Below, in pieces: positions 43,790 to 52,599 of a stretch of 64,000 bases of DNA. Location of the stretch: assembly GCF_009299835.1 (NCBI RefSeq), contig NZ_VKCZ01000004.1:62001-126000 (forward strand). The letters run 5' to 3'. The notes beneath the pieces are model-generated. The model was given only the letters and a program-made list of their open reading frames with translations. It was not told where the DNA came from and ran no database searches. The stretch is from Microlunatus speluncae (GTDB lineage: Bacteria; Actinomycetota; Actinomycetes; Propionibacteriales; Propionibacteriaceae). The first letter of the stretch is position 1. Each line of letters opens with the position of its first letter. A program made the position numbers and the translations under genes.

Positions 43790-44776
43790 ATGAACAACGT
43801 GTCCGAGGTGCTGACCGGCCGACGCCGGCAAGGGATTCCGATCATGATCGCGCTGGCCGTGATCACGCTGTTGATCACCGCCTGCGGGCCGGGTGCCGGG
43901 GCGGAGCCGACCGCCGCCGACCGGCCGGAGCTCACCATCGAGCACACCTTCGGCAGCACGGTGCTGCCGGTGAAACCGGAGCGAGTGATCACCTTCAGCG
44001 CCCCGTGGACGGATGCGCTGATCGCCCTGGACGTCCCGATCACGGCCGAGTTCGTCACCCGCAACTACTCCGGGGACAACGGACGGTTCCCGTGGACGCC
44101 GGAACACCGGTCCGAGGTCGTGGTGGGCGACGACATCGACTACGAGAAGCTGGCCGCCCTGCAACCCGAGCTGATCCTGGCCGGTTACCAGACCAAGGAG
44201 ACCTACGACCGGCTGGCGGCGATCGCGCCGACCATCCCGGTGATCGACTCCACGGCTGTGCTCGACACCTGGCAGCAGGTCACCGAGACGGCCGGGATGA
44301 TCTTCGATCGCCAGGCCGAGGCGGCCGCTCTGATCACCGGCGTGACGCAGCAGATCGACGCGTTCCGGGCCGATTTCCCGGCGGCCGCGGGCAAGACCTT
44401 CAGCTACGGCCAGTTCACCGGTGATCAGTTCGGCCTGGTCGCCGCCGCCACGGATCCGGCCGCCCGGACGCTGGGCGAGCTCGGCCTGACGCTCGATCCC
44501 CGGTCGACCAAGGAGGGCAAGGGTTCGGCCCGGGTCCTGGTCTCCCTGGAAAAGGTCGAGGTGCTGGCCGCCGACCTGGTGATCATGTGGCCACTGACCG
44601 GGGGCGAGGAGGTGCTCAAGGATGTCGTCGGCTGGTCCGATCTGGCCGCGGTCCGCCGGGGCTCGTACGTGATCGTCGACGACACCACCGCGTCCGCCCT
44701 GGCCAGCCCGAGCATCTATTCGGTGCCGTGGGCCCTGGAGCATCAGTTGCGACCGGCTTTCGGCAAGCTGCGGTAA
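43790..44776 (+). CDS. Ferric-siderophore ABC transporter substrate-binding lipoprotein
   Basis: A 328-residue periplasmic-binding-protein family (FepB/FhuD class III) lipoprotein. The signal ends at LLITACG (Cys near residue 32). Conserved features: VLPVKPERVITFSAPWTDALIALDVPI, DYEKLAALQPELILAGYQ and a long helix linking the lobes. GGGAGAGG precedes the ATG at 43790. No permease or ATPase gene is adjacent, so it must share components encoded elsewhere. Iron-dependent repression is supported by the IdeR box. Confidence 0.92.
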   Translation: MNNVSEVLTGRRRQGIPIMIALAVITLLITACGPGAGAEPTAADRPELTIEHTFGSTVLPVKPERVITFSAPWTDALIALDVPITAEFVTRNYSGDNGRFPWTPEHRSEVVVGDDIDYEKLAALQPELILAGYQTKETYDRLAAIAPTIPVIDSTAVLDTWQQVTETAGMIFDRQAEAAALITGVTQQIDAFRADFPAAAGKTFSYGQFTGDQFGLVAAATDPAARTLGELGLTLDPRSTKEGKGSARVLVSLEKVEVLAADLVIMWPLTGGEEVLKDVVGWSDLAAVRRGSYVIVDDTTASALASPSIYSVPWALEHQLRPAFGKLR

Positions 44777-44785
44777 CTTCGGGTC

Positions 44786-44971
44786 ATGAGTGATCAGGAC
44801 GAGCTGTGGTGGTACGACCTGAAGACCAAGTCGGCGGTGCAGGCACCCAGGGTAGGCAGCAAGGCGGCCGACCGCCTCGGGCCGTACGCGACCCGCGAGG
44901 AAGCCGAACACGCGATGGAGCGGGTCGCCGAACGCAACGAGAAGTGGGACCAGGAAGACGAAGAAGACTGA
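44786..44971 (+). CDS. Small conserved actinobacterial protein (SPOR-like)
   Basis: A 61-residue acidic protein: MSDQDELWWYDLKTKSAVQAPRVGSKAADRLGPYATREEAEHAMERVAERNEKWDQEDEED. The RLGPYATREEAEHAMERVAERNEKW segment matches a widely conserved small actinobacterial family often described as SPOR-like. It is soluble and likely helical at the end. It lies 9 bp after the siderophore-binding gene and may be part of its transcript. A family 1 repeat starts 2 bp after its stop. Confidence 0.88.
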   Translation: MSDQDELWWYDLKTKSAVQAPRVGSKAADRLGPYATREEAEHAMERVAERNEKWDQEDEED

Positions 44972-44973
44972 AC

Positions 44974-45035
44974 AACCCCGACTTGTCAGACTTAGAACAC
45001 GCTATAGCGTGCCCTGAGTCTGACAACTCGGGGTT
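44974..45035. repeat. 62-bp inverted repeat, family 1 copy 3
   Basis: The same 62-bp length as copy 1. The outer arms AACCCCGACTTGTCAGACT and AGTCTGACAACTCGGGGTT are complementary with one mismatch; the inner stem is CACGCT/AGCGTG with a few mismatches between. It lies between the rightward small gene and the leftward PEP-utilising enzyme gene, a convergent junction like the others. Confidence 0.94.
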
Positions 45036-45042
45036 GGGGTGA

Positions 45043-47724
45043 TCAGTGGCCGAGGTGGCGGCGGCGGTGGTGGCGCCAGATGAGGGCGACGACGCCTACG
45101 GCGGCCGCGATGCCGACGATCACGGGCGCGCGGGACTTGCGGTGATCATCGGACGGTTCGAGGGCCGCGCCGGGCTGCTCGACCAAGATCACCTTGCCGC
45201 CGTCGCCGTCGACGGTGATCTGCTCGCCGCTGTGGATCCGCCGGGTCGCCGAGCCGGTGCCGAGGACGGCGGGGATCCCGTATTCGCGGGCCACGATCGA
45301 GCTGTGACTCAGCGGCCCGCCGATGTCGGTCACCACGGCTGATGCCTTGGCAAACAAGGAGGTCCAGGCCGGGGTCGTGATGCTGGCGACCAGGACGTCG
45401 CCGGGCTGCAGGTCGCCGAAGTCCGCCGGTCCGCCGAGCACCCGGGCGGGAGCCGTGACCGATCCGGCACTCGCGCCGATGCCGCGCAGCACCGGTCCGG
45501 ACTCGTTGCCCGAGACCGCCGGCATCCACCGCGCGAAGAACTTGGCCCAGCCGTTGTCCGGCAGCATCTGCGGCGGCGTGGCCAGCCGTTGGCCGCGCCA
45601 GACGGCCTTCCGCCGGGCCACGTCGTCGGTACGCGAGCCGAGGGTCTCGCCGGACAGCCAGTCCTTCAGCTCCCGGTCCCGCAGCCAGAAGACCTGATCC
45701 GCCTCGTCGATCACTCCGTCGGCCGCCAACCGGCGACCGAGCTCGCCGAGCAACTGGCGCAGCCGCGGCCAGGCCAGGCCGACGTCGGCCAGGGCGTCCT
45801 CGCGGATCGGGGCGAACCGCTGGGCCGCCGCCACCAGTCGCTGGAACACCGAGCGGCGCGCCGGGTCGAGCCGATCCTCGATCTCCCGGACCAGGCGGTC
45901 CCGCCGCTCGGCCGCGGCGGCCTGCCGCCGATGCGGGTCCGCGCCCTGCCCGGACAGGAAGAACCGCAGCGAGTCGAGCACCGGGTCGGGGTCGTCGGCC
46001 GGCACCGGCTGGGCGAAGTCGAGGTTGTACGTGGTGTGCCCGAACCGGGCCAGATGATCATGGAAGCGGCGCCGGAACTCGGCGGCGTCGGCCGGCTCGC
46101 CGTCGGCCTGGTCGTTCAGCAGCCAGTCCTTGAGCTCGGGCCGGTCGGCGGCCCAGGCGGACAGGTCGTACAGGGACTTCTCGCTCCTGATCGGCATCGA
46201 GTCGTAGCCCAGCAGCAGGGTCGACGCGGCCGGGTCGCCGGGCCGCCGCACCGCGCTGTCGTAGAACCGGGTCAGCACCGTCTCGCTGCTGGCCGCCGGC
46301 GGGATGATCGTCTGCACCACCGTGTAGTAGGAGGCGCCGGCCTCGAGCAGCACCCCGACGCCGTCGTACAGGTCGGCCGCGGACATCCGGTCCAGATCCC
46401 TCGCGGTCCAGTCCGCGACGATCCGGCGATACGCCGGGTGGGCTTCGTCGCGCCACCGTTCCACGAACCCGGACCGTCCGCTGAGTGCCTTCAGCGCGGT
46501 CGGCACCGCGGTGAGGACGCGCCGGAAGGCCGCGATCCGGTACTGGTAGAAGGCGTAGCCGTTGATCATCGGGAACCGGATGTCGCCGGGCTGCAACGAA
46601 TCCTCGCCGAGCAGCTCGGTGAACATCGCGGACAGCGACCGGGACACCGCGCCGTCGATCAGGTCGCCGAACAGCGGCGTCAGCGGGTCCGGCAGCTGCT
46701 CCACGATGCTGGCCCGGAAATACCAGGACCGCTCCTCCGGCACGTCCCAGCGGAACGGCACGTCACCGGTCTCCTCGGGCAGGGCGGTGATCGGCCGGGC
46801 CTGAACGATGAAGAACCGGCCGTCCCGGCGGGCCCACTCAATGTCCTGCGGTGCGCCGTAGTGATCACGGATCCGACCGCCCAGCGCGGCCAGCTCGGCC
46901 GCCGCGGCATCGTCGAGTACGGCGAGCCGGCGCCGATCCTCGGGCACCGGCAGTTCAGCGGTGCCGTGCTCGACATAGGTGGTCTGCAGCTCTTTGTCGG
47001 CGGTGTGCCGGTCGATCACCGCGCCCGAAGCGTCGACGACCAGATCGTCGGTGTTCACCGCGCCGCTGACGATCGCCTCGCCCAGGCCCCAGGCGGCTGC
47101 GATCACGGTCTGATCCCGCCGCCCGTTGGCCGGATTGGCGGTGAACATCACGCCGGAGGCCTCGGACTCGATCATCTCCTGCACCACGACGGCCAGGCTG
47201 ACGTCGGCGGGATCGATGCCCTGCCGGGCCCGGTAGGCGATCGCCCGCGCCGTCCACAGCGACGCCCAGCAGCGCCGGACCGCGTCCAGCAGGGCGTCGT
47301 CACCGCGGATGTTGAGGTAGGTGTCCTGCTGGCCGGCGAAACTCGCCTCCGCCAGGTCCTCGGCGGTGGCCGAGGACCGGACCGCGACCCGGACCCCGTC
47401 GCCGAGCCCGTGGTAGCCGGCGATGATCGCCTCGTTCAGGTCGACCGGGATCGGCGCCTCGGCGAACAGGGTGGCGATCTTGTCCGCCGCGGCCTGCAGG
47501 ATCGCCGGGTCATCGGACTGGCGCCGGGCCGCGTCGATGATCGCCGCCTCGATGATGTTGTGCCGGACGTACGTCCGGTAGGCCTCGGTGATCAGCACGA
47601 AGCCCGGGGGCACGGGAAAGCCGGCACTGGTCAGCTCACCGAGATTGGCGCCCTTGCCTCCGGCCGTCTCGAGATCCGACTTGCCGATGTCCGCGAACTG
47701 CCGCACCAGATCCACCCACGGCAC
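45043..47724 (-). CDS. PEP-utilising enzyme (PEP synthase / rifampicin phosphotransferase type) with C-terminal membrane tail
   Basis: An 893-residue protein. The N-terminal ATP-grasp PPDK domain is marked by GGKGANLGELTSAGFPVPPGFV, VRSSATAEDLAEASFAGQQDTYLN and EMIESEASGVMFTANP. The swivelling phosphohistidine domain near the C-terminus reads TDIGGPLSHSSIVAREYGIPAVLGTGSAT with catalytic His. The domain order (ATP-grasp, linker, His) fits rifampicin phosphotransferase-like proteins more than true PEP synthase, as no TIM-barrel PEP domain follows. Instead the end is a membrane helix (VIVGIAAAVGVVALIW) and a basic HHRRRHLGH tail. Substrate unknown. Confidence 0.87.
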   Translation of the reverse strand: MPWVDLVRQFADIGKSDLETAGGKGANLGELTSAGFPVPPGFVLITEAYRTYVRHNIIEAAIIDAARRQSDDPAILQAAADKIATLFAEAPIPVDLNEAIIAGYHGLGDGVRVAVRSSATAEDLAEASFAGQQDTYLNIRGDDALLDAVRRCWASLWTARAIAYRARQGIDPADVSLAVVVQEMIESEASGVMFTANPANGRRDQTVIAAAWGLGEAIVSGAVNTDDLVVDASGAVIDRHTADKELQTTYVEHGTAELPVPEDRRRLAVLDDAAAAELAALGGRIRDHYGAPQDIEWARRDGRFFIVQARPITALPEETGDVPFRWDVPEERSWYFRASIVEQLPDPLTPLFGDLIDGAVSRSLSAMFTELLGEDSLQPGDIRFPMINGYAFYQYRIAAFRRVLTAVPTALKALSGRSGFVERWRDEAHPAYRRIVADWTARDLDRMSAADLYDGVGVLLEAGASYYTVVQTIIPPAASSETVLTRFYDSAVRRPGDPAASTLLLGYDSMPIRSEKSLYDLSAWAADRPELKDWLLNDQADGEPADAAEFRRRFHDHLARFGHTTYNLDFAQPVPADDPDPVLDSLRFFLSGQGADPHRRQAAAAERRDRLVREIEDRLDPARRSVFQRLVAAAQRFAPIREDALADVGLAWPRLRQLLGELGRRLAADGVIDEADQVFWLRDRELKDWLSGETLGSRTDDVARRKAVWRGQRLATPPQMLPDNGWAKFFARWMPAVSGNESGPVLRGIGASAGSVTAPARVLGGPADFGDLQPGDVLVASITTPAWTSLFAKASAVVTDIGGPLSHSSIVAREYGIPAVLGTGSATRRIHSGEQITVDGDGGKVILVEQPGAALEPSDDHRKSRAPVIVGIAAAVGVVALIWRHHRRRHLGH

Positions 47725-47748
47725 GTTACTCCGGCCGCCGGTCCTCGT

Positions 47749-48696
47749 TCAATCGACCCGCAGACCCTTGATCACTGTGTCCAACAGGGCGATCCGGCTT
47801 CGGTCGCCGATCGGGACCAGCGCGACGAATCCGGACAGCCGGTCCTTCCGGCCGTCGTCGACGAAGATCACCGCCACCCGATCACCCTCGACGCTGATGT
47901 CGGATCGGTCGACCCGCACCTCGGTCATGATCATCCAGGCCGGACGGCCATCGATCTCGACCGCCTCGTTGCGCAGGTCCTTACGGCCGGCGAAGCCTTC
48001 GAAACCGTCGCCGGTGATCATGCACTGCAGCGTCCGGTCGGCCGCCTGGTGCGACCCGGCGAACAAGCCGGCCCGCTGCACCTCGCCGACCGTGAAGGAG
48101 GACTGCCAGCCGGGCTCGGTCACCTGGAACTGGGAATCCGTGTCGTAGAACCAGCTCAGCCTTAGCCGGGGCCCCGGCGCGCTGTAGTCGGCGACGGCGG
48201 GGAAGGAGAGCTTGCCGCCGCGCACCCGGCCGTCGGCGGCCTGGCCCGGCCCCTGTTCCGGATTGCCCCGTGGGCAGCGCAGCTGCGGCGCCGTCTCGCT
48301 CGGGCTGGGCGACACACTCGGGCTGGGCGGTGTGGACGGGGCGGCCGTCGGGCTGCTGTCGTCCCAGGCCGAGCCGGTCGGCGCCGGCGGGCCCGCCTGA
48401 TCCTGGCCGTTGCGCCAGACCACCACGCCGCCCACCGCGACCATGATCAACAACAGCAGCACCCCGGCGATGATCAAGCCGCGCCGCAGCCCGTGTGGCT
48501 GATCGCGGGCCGGATCGATCGCCCGGGCCGGCTGGCCCGCGCCACCGGCGGCGAATCCGGCGGCCCGACGGGCGCCGGTGCCGGGAGCCGCCGTCCGTGG
48601 ATCGTCAGTGGTGGCGTTGGACCAGGATCGGCCGTCCCAGAAGCGGTACCGCCCGGGCGTACCGTCGGGATCCGGGTACCAACCCGCAGTCGACAT
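47749..48696 (-). CDS. DUF2510 membrane protein, paralogue A
   Basis: A 315-residue protein. Residues 1-30 form the DUF2510 motif (GWYPDPDGTPGRYRFWDGRSW). A linker, one membrane helix (LIIAGVLLLLIMVAVGGVVVW) and the tether WDDSSPTAAPSTPPSPSVSPS follow. The outer domain begins RCPRGNP and DGRVRGGKLSFPAV and contains a second cysteine (TLQCMITGDGF); these two cysteines are shared with three paralogues (54416, 59233, 60144) and may form a disulfide. TAGCCT then seven bases and ATG marks the start. Function unknown; DUF2510 is thought to bind a partner in the cytoplasm. Confidence 0.85.
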   Translation of the reverse strand: MSTAGWYPDPDGTPGRYRFWDGRSWSNATTDDPRTAAPGTGARRAAGFAAGGAGQPARAIDPARDQPHGLRRGLIIAGVLLLLIMVAVGGVVVWRNGQDQAGPPAPTGSAWDDSSPTAAPSTPPSPSVSPSPSETAPQLRCPRGNPEQGPGQAADGRVRGGKLSFPAVADYSAPGPRLRLSWFYDTDSQFQVTEPGWQSSFTVGEVQRAGLFAGSHQAADRTLQCMITGDGFEGFAGRKDLRNEAVEIDGRPAWMIMTEVRVDRSDISVEGDRVAVIFVDDGRKDRLSGFVALVPIGDRSRIALLDTVIKGLRVD

Positions 48697-48744
48697 GGCG
48701 GCCAGGCTACCGTCCGACCGGTTGACCTGGAAGCGGTTTCAAGA

Positions 48745-49752
48745 TCATTTGGACGGCGCCGGCGGCCGGCAGCAGAGCAACTCCAGACCGTCGCCGGAGA
48801 CGGACTGCGGACCGGCGCCGGCCGGCACCAGCACCGTCATCCCCGCCCGCAGCGGCAGCTCCGACGCCGGACCGGTCAGCCGGCCGTCGCCGGCGAGCAC
48901 CACCAGCACTGCATAGCCGGCGGGCAGGTCGGCCGCGCTCGAACCGGGCCGTACCCGATCGAGCCGGAAGTAGGTCTCGGCGGCCGGCGGCAGCGGACGG
49001 TCACTGCCGGCGCGGACGATCAAGGTGGCGAGCCGATCGGCGTCCCAGCCCGAGCGGTCGAGCTCCGGCAGCACGATCGCCGGGCCGAGACCGAGCGTGC
49101 TGTCCATCAGGGTCAGGTCGGGGAAGCCGCGATACTCCAACAGGATGGACAGGTCGGACGCCTGCTGCAGTTCGACCATGGTGATGCCGGCGCCGAGCGA
49201 ATGCGCCACCCCGGCCGGGACGAAGATCGTGTCGCCGGGACGGACCGGCACCGGATTCATCGCGGCCAGGAACTCATCGACCGCCTGCTGCATGAACCAG
49301 CTGGCAACCGTGGCCTCCGACACCTCCCGGGCGAACCCGAGATACACCACCGGCTCGCCCCGCACGTCGACGATGTGCCAGGCCTCGGCCTTGCCCGAGT
49401 AGTGCGGGAAGTATTCCTCGGCGAACGTGTCGCCGGGATGGAAGTGGACGAACAACCGCTCTTCGGTGTCCAGCAGCTTGACCAGCAGATGCGGGTCGTC
49501 GCCGTAGCTCGCGACGTGTTCGGCGCCGAGATAGCCGGTCGGGTCGGCCTGGATCGCCTCCCGCAGCGTCCGGCCGTCCTCGAGCCGGGTCAGCCCGACC
49601 CCCTCGCCGGCGAAGATCTCAACGGTCGAGGCGACGAAGTCCTCGGGGGAGTACGCACTCGGTTGCTCGATGCCGCGGAGCCGGGCGATGCCGACCCCGC
49701 CACGGTACGGGCGCTCGGCCGGCTGGTTCGGTCCAAGAACGATGGGGTCCAC
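48745..49752 (-). CDS. manA: Mannose-6-phosphate isomerase, class I
   Basis: A 335-residue cupin-type zinc enzyme interconverting fructose-6-phosphate and mannose-6-phosphate, which feeds GDP-mannose and mannolipid synthesis. Metal ligands lie in LFVHFHPGDTFAEEYFPHYSGKAEAWH and the catalytic region is VPAGVAHSLGAGITMVELQQASDLSILLEY. The C-terminal cupin (RAGMTVLVPAGAGPQSVSG) is standard. A GTG start seven bases after TACCGT is likely. It stands between the DUF2510 A gene and the sulfate transporter. Confidence 0.9.
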   Translation of the reverse strand: MDPIVLGPNQPAERPYRGGVGIARLRGIEQPSAYSPEDFVASTVEIFAGEGVGLTRLEDGRTLREAIQADPTGYLGAEHVASYGDDPHLLVKLLDTEERLFVHFHPGDTFAEEYFPHYSGKAEAWHIVDVRGEPVVYLGFAREVSEATVASWFMQQAVDEFLAAMNPVPVRPGDTIFVPAGVAHSLGAGITMVELQQASDLSILLEYRGFPDLTLMDSTLGLGPAIVLPELDRSGWDADRLATLIVRAGSDRPLPPAAETYFRLDRVRPGSSAADLPAGYAVLVVLAGDGRLTGPASELPLRAGMTVLVPAGAGPQSVSGDGLELLCCRPPAPSK

Positions 49753-49845
49753 GAGACGTACGGTAGCGCCGTCGTCGGTGGTCGGGGGCCGATTCGGCCC
49801 GGGAACGCGGCTGCGGTCGCCGCCATCGAATGGACCCGGCTCGGA

Positions 49846-50853
49846 TCACGCGCCGACGGCGACCAGTCGTTCGTGGCCGACGGGGTCCGGCTCGGTCGCG
49901 GGCGCGTCCGGCGCGTGCCGGAGCCAGACCTCGGCCTCGGCGTCGATGCCCAGCCGGCGGGCCTCGGCCCGGGTCAACGTGACCTGCACCGGCTCATCGG
50001 CCGGCCGGTCCCGGAGCGCGATCTCCAGCCGTACCTCGAAGCCGACCCGGGCCGCGCGGAGCACCCGGCCGGGCAGGCCGTCGGCCACCGGCGCGGTGTC
50101 GAGCAGGATGTCGTGCGGCCGGACCAGCCGGCCCTGCAGTGAGGTGACCGGGCCGAGGAAGCCCATCACGAACGCGTTCGCCGGCCGATCGTAGAGCTCG
50201 TCGGGGGTGCCGACCTGCTCCACCGCTCCCTGGTTGATCACCACGATCTGGTCGGCGATCTCCAGCGCCTCTTCTTGATCATGGGTGACGAACACGGTGG
50301 TCACGTGCACCTCGTCGTGCAGCCGGCGCAGCCACTCCCGCAGCTCCTGCCGGACCTTCGCGTCGAGCGCCCCGAACGGTTCGTCCAACAGCAGCACCGC
50401 CGGCTCGATCGCCAGTGCCCGGGCCAGCGCCATCCGCTGCCGTTGACCGCCGGACAGCTGGGACGGCAGCCGATCGGCGAACTGGGACAGGTGCACCAGC
50501 TTGAGCAGTTCGTCCACCCGGGCGGCGATCTCGGCCTTGGGCCGGCGCCTGATCTTGAGCCCGAAGCCGACATTGCCGGCGACGGTGAGATGGCGGAACG
50601 CGGCGTAGTGCTGGAAGACGAACCCGACATTGCGGCGCTGCGCCGGCAGCCGGGTGGCGTCGGCGCCATTGATCTCGACGGTCCCGGCGTCGGCGACCTC
50701 GAGCCCGGCGATGATCCGCAGCAGGGTCGACTTGCCGCCGCCGCTCGGCCCGAGCAGCGCGGTCAGACCGCCGCTGGGGATGTCGATCGAGACGTCGTTC
50801 AGGGCGACGAAGTCGCCGAAGCGGCGGCTGATGTTGCTGGCGCTGATGCTCAT
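49846..50853 (-). CDS. cysA: Sulfate/thiosulfate ABC transporter ATP-binding protein
   Basis: A 335-residue ATPase. Walker [10 protein letters not shown] near residue 35, Q-loop [14 protein letters not shown], signature [15 protein letters not shown], Walker [17 protein letters not shown] and H-loop [14 protein letters not shown] are all present. The C-terminal 100 residues are a TOBE-like regulatory domain ([13 protein letters not shown]). CysA energises sulfate import. The start overlaps the stop of cysW by 4 bp. Confidence 0.94.
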   Translation of the reverse strand: MSISASNISRRFGDFVALNDVSIDIPSGGLTALLGPSGGGKSTLLRIIAGLEVADAGTVEINGADATRLPAQRRNVGFVFQHYAAFRHLTVAGNVGFGLKIRRRPKAEIAARVDELLKLVHLSQFADRLPSQLSGGQRQRMALARALAIEPAVLLLDEPFGALDAKVRQELREWLRRLHDEVHVTTVFVTHDQEEALEIADQIVVINQGAVEQVGTPDELYDRPANAFVMGFLGPVTSLQGRLVRPHDILLDTAPVADGLPGRVLRAARVGFEVRLEIALRDRPADEPVQVTLTRAEARRLGIDAEAEVWLRHAPDAPATEPDPVGHERLVAVGA

Positions 50854-51740
50854 CGGTGGCCCTTTTTCGTTGACTGACGGGGCGACGCTCCGTGGTTGGG
50901 ACGTAACAGCGAGACGATGATCAAGGCGACCACGGCGACCAGCGCCAGCACGAACGCCGCGGTGTAGGCGGTCGTGGTGTTGTCGGCGCCGAACTGCTGG
51001 TAGCGCTCCTCGACCAGCAGGGTCGCGGTCTGGGTGCGCAGCGCGACGCCACCGGAAACGATCTTGACCGCGCCGAACTCGCCGAGGGACCGGGCCAGGC
51101 TGAGCACGATGCCGTACAGCAGCGCCCAGCGGATCGCCGGCAGCGTGATCCGGGCGAATGTCTGCAGCGGCGAGGCGCCGAGGCTGCGTGCGGCCTGCTC
51201 GGAATCAGTGCCGAGCTCGGTCAGCACCGGGACGATCTCCCGCACCACCAGCGGCAGGCTGATGAACGTGGTGGCCAGGATGATGCCGAGCGGGGCGTAG
51301 ATCACCTGCAGCCCGACGTTCTCCAGCGCCGGGCCGAACCAGCCGTTCCGGCCGCCGTACGCCAGCAGCAGGGCCAACCCGACCACGACCGGCGACACCG
51401 ACAGCGGCAGATCGATCAAGGCCGACAGCAGCCGCCGGCCCGGGAACTGGTAGCGCACCAGCAGCAGCGAGATGCCGACGCCGAAGACGGTGTTGATCAC
51501 CACCGCCCAGAACGCGACCGACACGCTGAGCTGGAAGGCGAAGATCACCTCGGGCTGGCTCAGCGCGTCCAGCACCGGGGCCAGGCCGCGGGCGAAGGTG
51601 GCCTGGGCGACCAGCCCCACCGGCCAGATGATCAACAGCGACAGATAGCCGACCACGATCAGCCGCAGCGCCCACCGGACCGCGGGCCGCGACCCGGTCG
51701 ACGGTCGCCGCAGCGGTTGCGTCGCCGTCGTCTCAGCCAC
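50850..51740 (-). CDS. cysW: Sulfate ABC transporter permease CysW
   Basis: A 296-residue permease with six helices. The EAA-type loop [25 protein letters not shown] contacts CysA, and [19 protein letters not shown] is typical of CysW. Its stop overlaps the cysA start and its start lies within the 3' end of cysT. Together with CysT it forms the channel. Confidence 0.93.
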   Translation of the reverse strand: MAETTATQPLRRPSTGSRPAVRWALRLIVVGYLSLLIIWPVGLVAQATFARGLAPVLDALSQPEVIFAFQLSVSVAFWAVVINTVFGVGISLLLVRYQFPGRRLLSALIDLPLSVSPVVVGLALLLAYGGRNGWFGPALENVGLQVIYAPLGIILATTFISLPLVVREIVPVLTELGTDSEQAARSLGASPLQTFARITLPAIRWALLYGIVLSLARSLGEFGAVKIVSGGVALRTQTATLLVEERYQQFGADNTTTAYTAAFVLALVAVVALIIVSLLRPNHGASPRQSTKKGHR

Positions 51741-52599
51741 GGCGGGACACCCGCCGCGAGATCAGATCGAGGGCAATGATCACGACCAGCGCGATCACCA
51801 GCAGCAGCGAGGCGACGGCGGCGGCGCTGGTGAGTTGATCACCCTCGACGTAGGAGAGGATCCGGACCGAGGCGACCTCGGTGGCGTACGGCAGGTTGCC
51901 GGACAGCAGGACCAGCGAGCCGTATTCGCTGATCCCGCGGGCGAACGACAGTGCCGCCCCCGAGGTGATCGCCGGTGCCAGCGCGGGCAGGATGATCAAC
52001 CGGAAGGTGGTGAACCGGCTCGCGCCGAGCGACGCGGACGCCTCCTCGACCTCCGGCTCCAGCTCGATCAACACCGGCTGCACGGTCCGGACCACGAACG
52101 GCACGGTGACGAAGAGCAGTGCCAGGAAGACCGCGATCCGGGTGTTGGCCCAGTTGACGCCGAGCGGGCTGCCGGGGCCGTACAGCGTGAGCAGCACCAG
52201 ACCGGCCACGATCGTCGGCAGCGCGAACGGGATGTCGATCACGATCTCCAGCACCCGCTTGCCCCAGAACTGATCACGGACCAGCACCCAGGCGATCATG
52301 GTGCCCAGCACCACGTTGACCGCGGTGACGGCGATCGCCTCGCCGACGGTCAGCCCCAGCGCGGACAGGGTCTGCGGGCTGCTCAGCGCCGCCCAGTAGG
52401 CGGGCCAGCCGCCCGCGGAGGCCTGCACCAGGATCGCCACCAGCGGGATCAGCACCAGCAGGCTGAACCAGAGCAGCGCGATCCCGAGCCCGATCCCGGC
52501 ACCACGGGTCAGCGAGTTCGCCGAGCGGCTCCGGCCGCGCCGCGGACCGGGCGGTGTCGCTCCGCCCGGCGTCGGTGCCGTGATCAGGTTTGCGGTCAC
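51733..52599 (-). CDS. cysT: Sulfate ABC transporter permease CysT
   Basis: A 288-residue permease. Characteristic segments: FWGKRVLEIVIDIPFALPTIVAGLVLLTLYG, the EAA loop EEASASLGASRFTTFRLIILPALAPAI and LSFARGISEYGSLVLLSGN. The N-terminal 30 residues are Pro/Gly/Arg-rich and precede the first membrane helix. It overlaps cysW by 8 bp and the binding-protein gene by 4 bp. Confidence 0.93.
   Translation of the reverse strand: MTANLITAPTPGGATPPGPRRGRSRSANSLTRGAGIGLGIALLWFSLLVLIPLVAILVQASAGGWPAYWAALSSPQTLSALGLTVGEAIAVTAVNVVLGTMIAWVLVRDQFWGKRVLEIVIDIPFALPTIVAGLVLLTLYGPGSPLGVNWANTRIAVFLALLFVTVPFVVRTVQPVLIELEPEVEEASASLGASRFTTFRLIILPALAPAITSGAALSFARGISEYGSLVLLSGNLPYATEVASVRILSYVEGDQLTSAAAVASLLLVIALVVIIALDLISRRVSRRG

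Noticed and set aside
45589..48165. An 858-codon open frame on the plus strand opposite the PEP-utilising enzyme.
   Set aside because: Antisense to a gene with clear ATP-grasp and phosphohistidine motifs; no recognisable domain.
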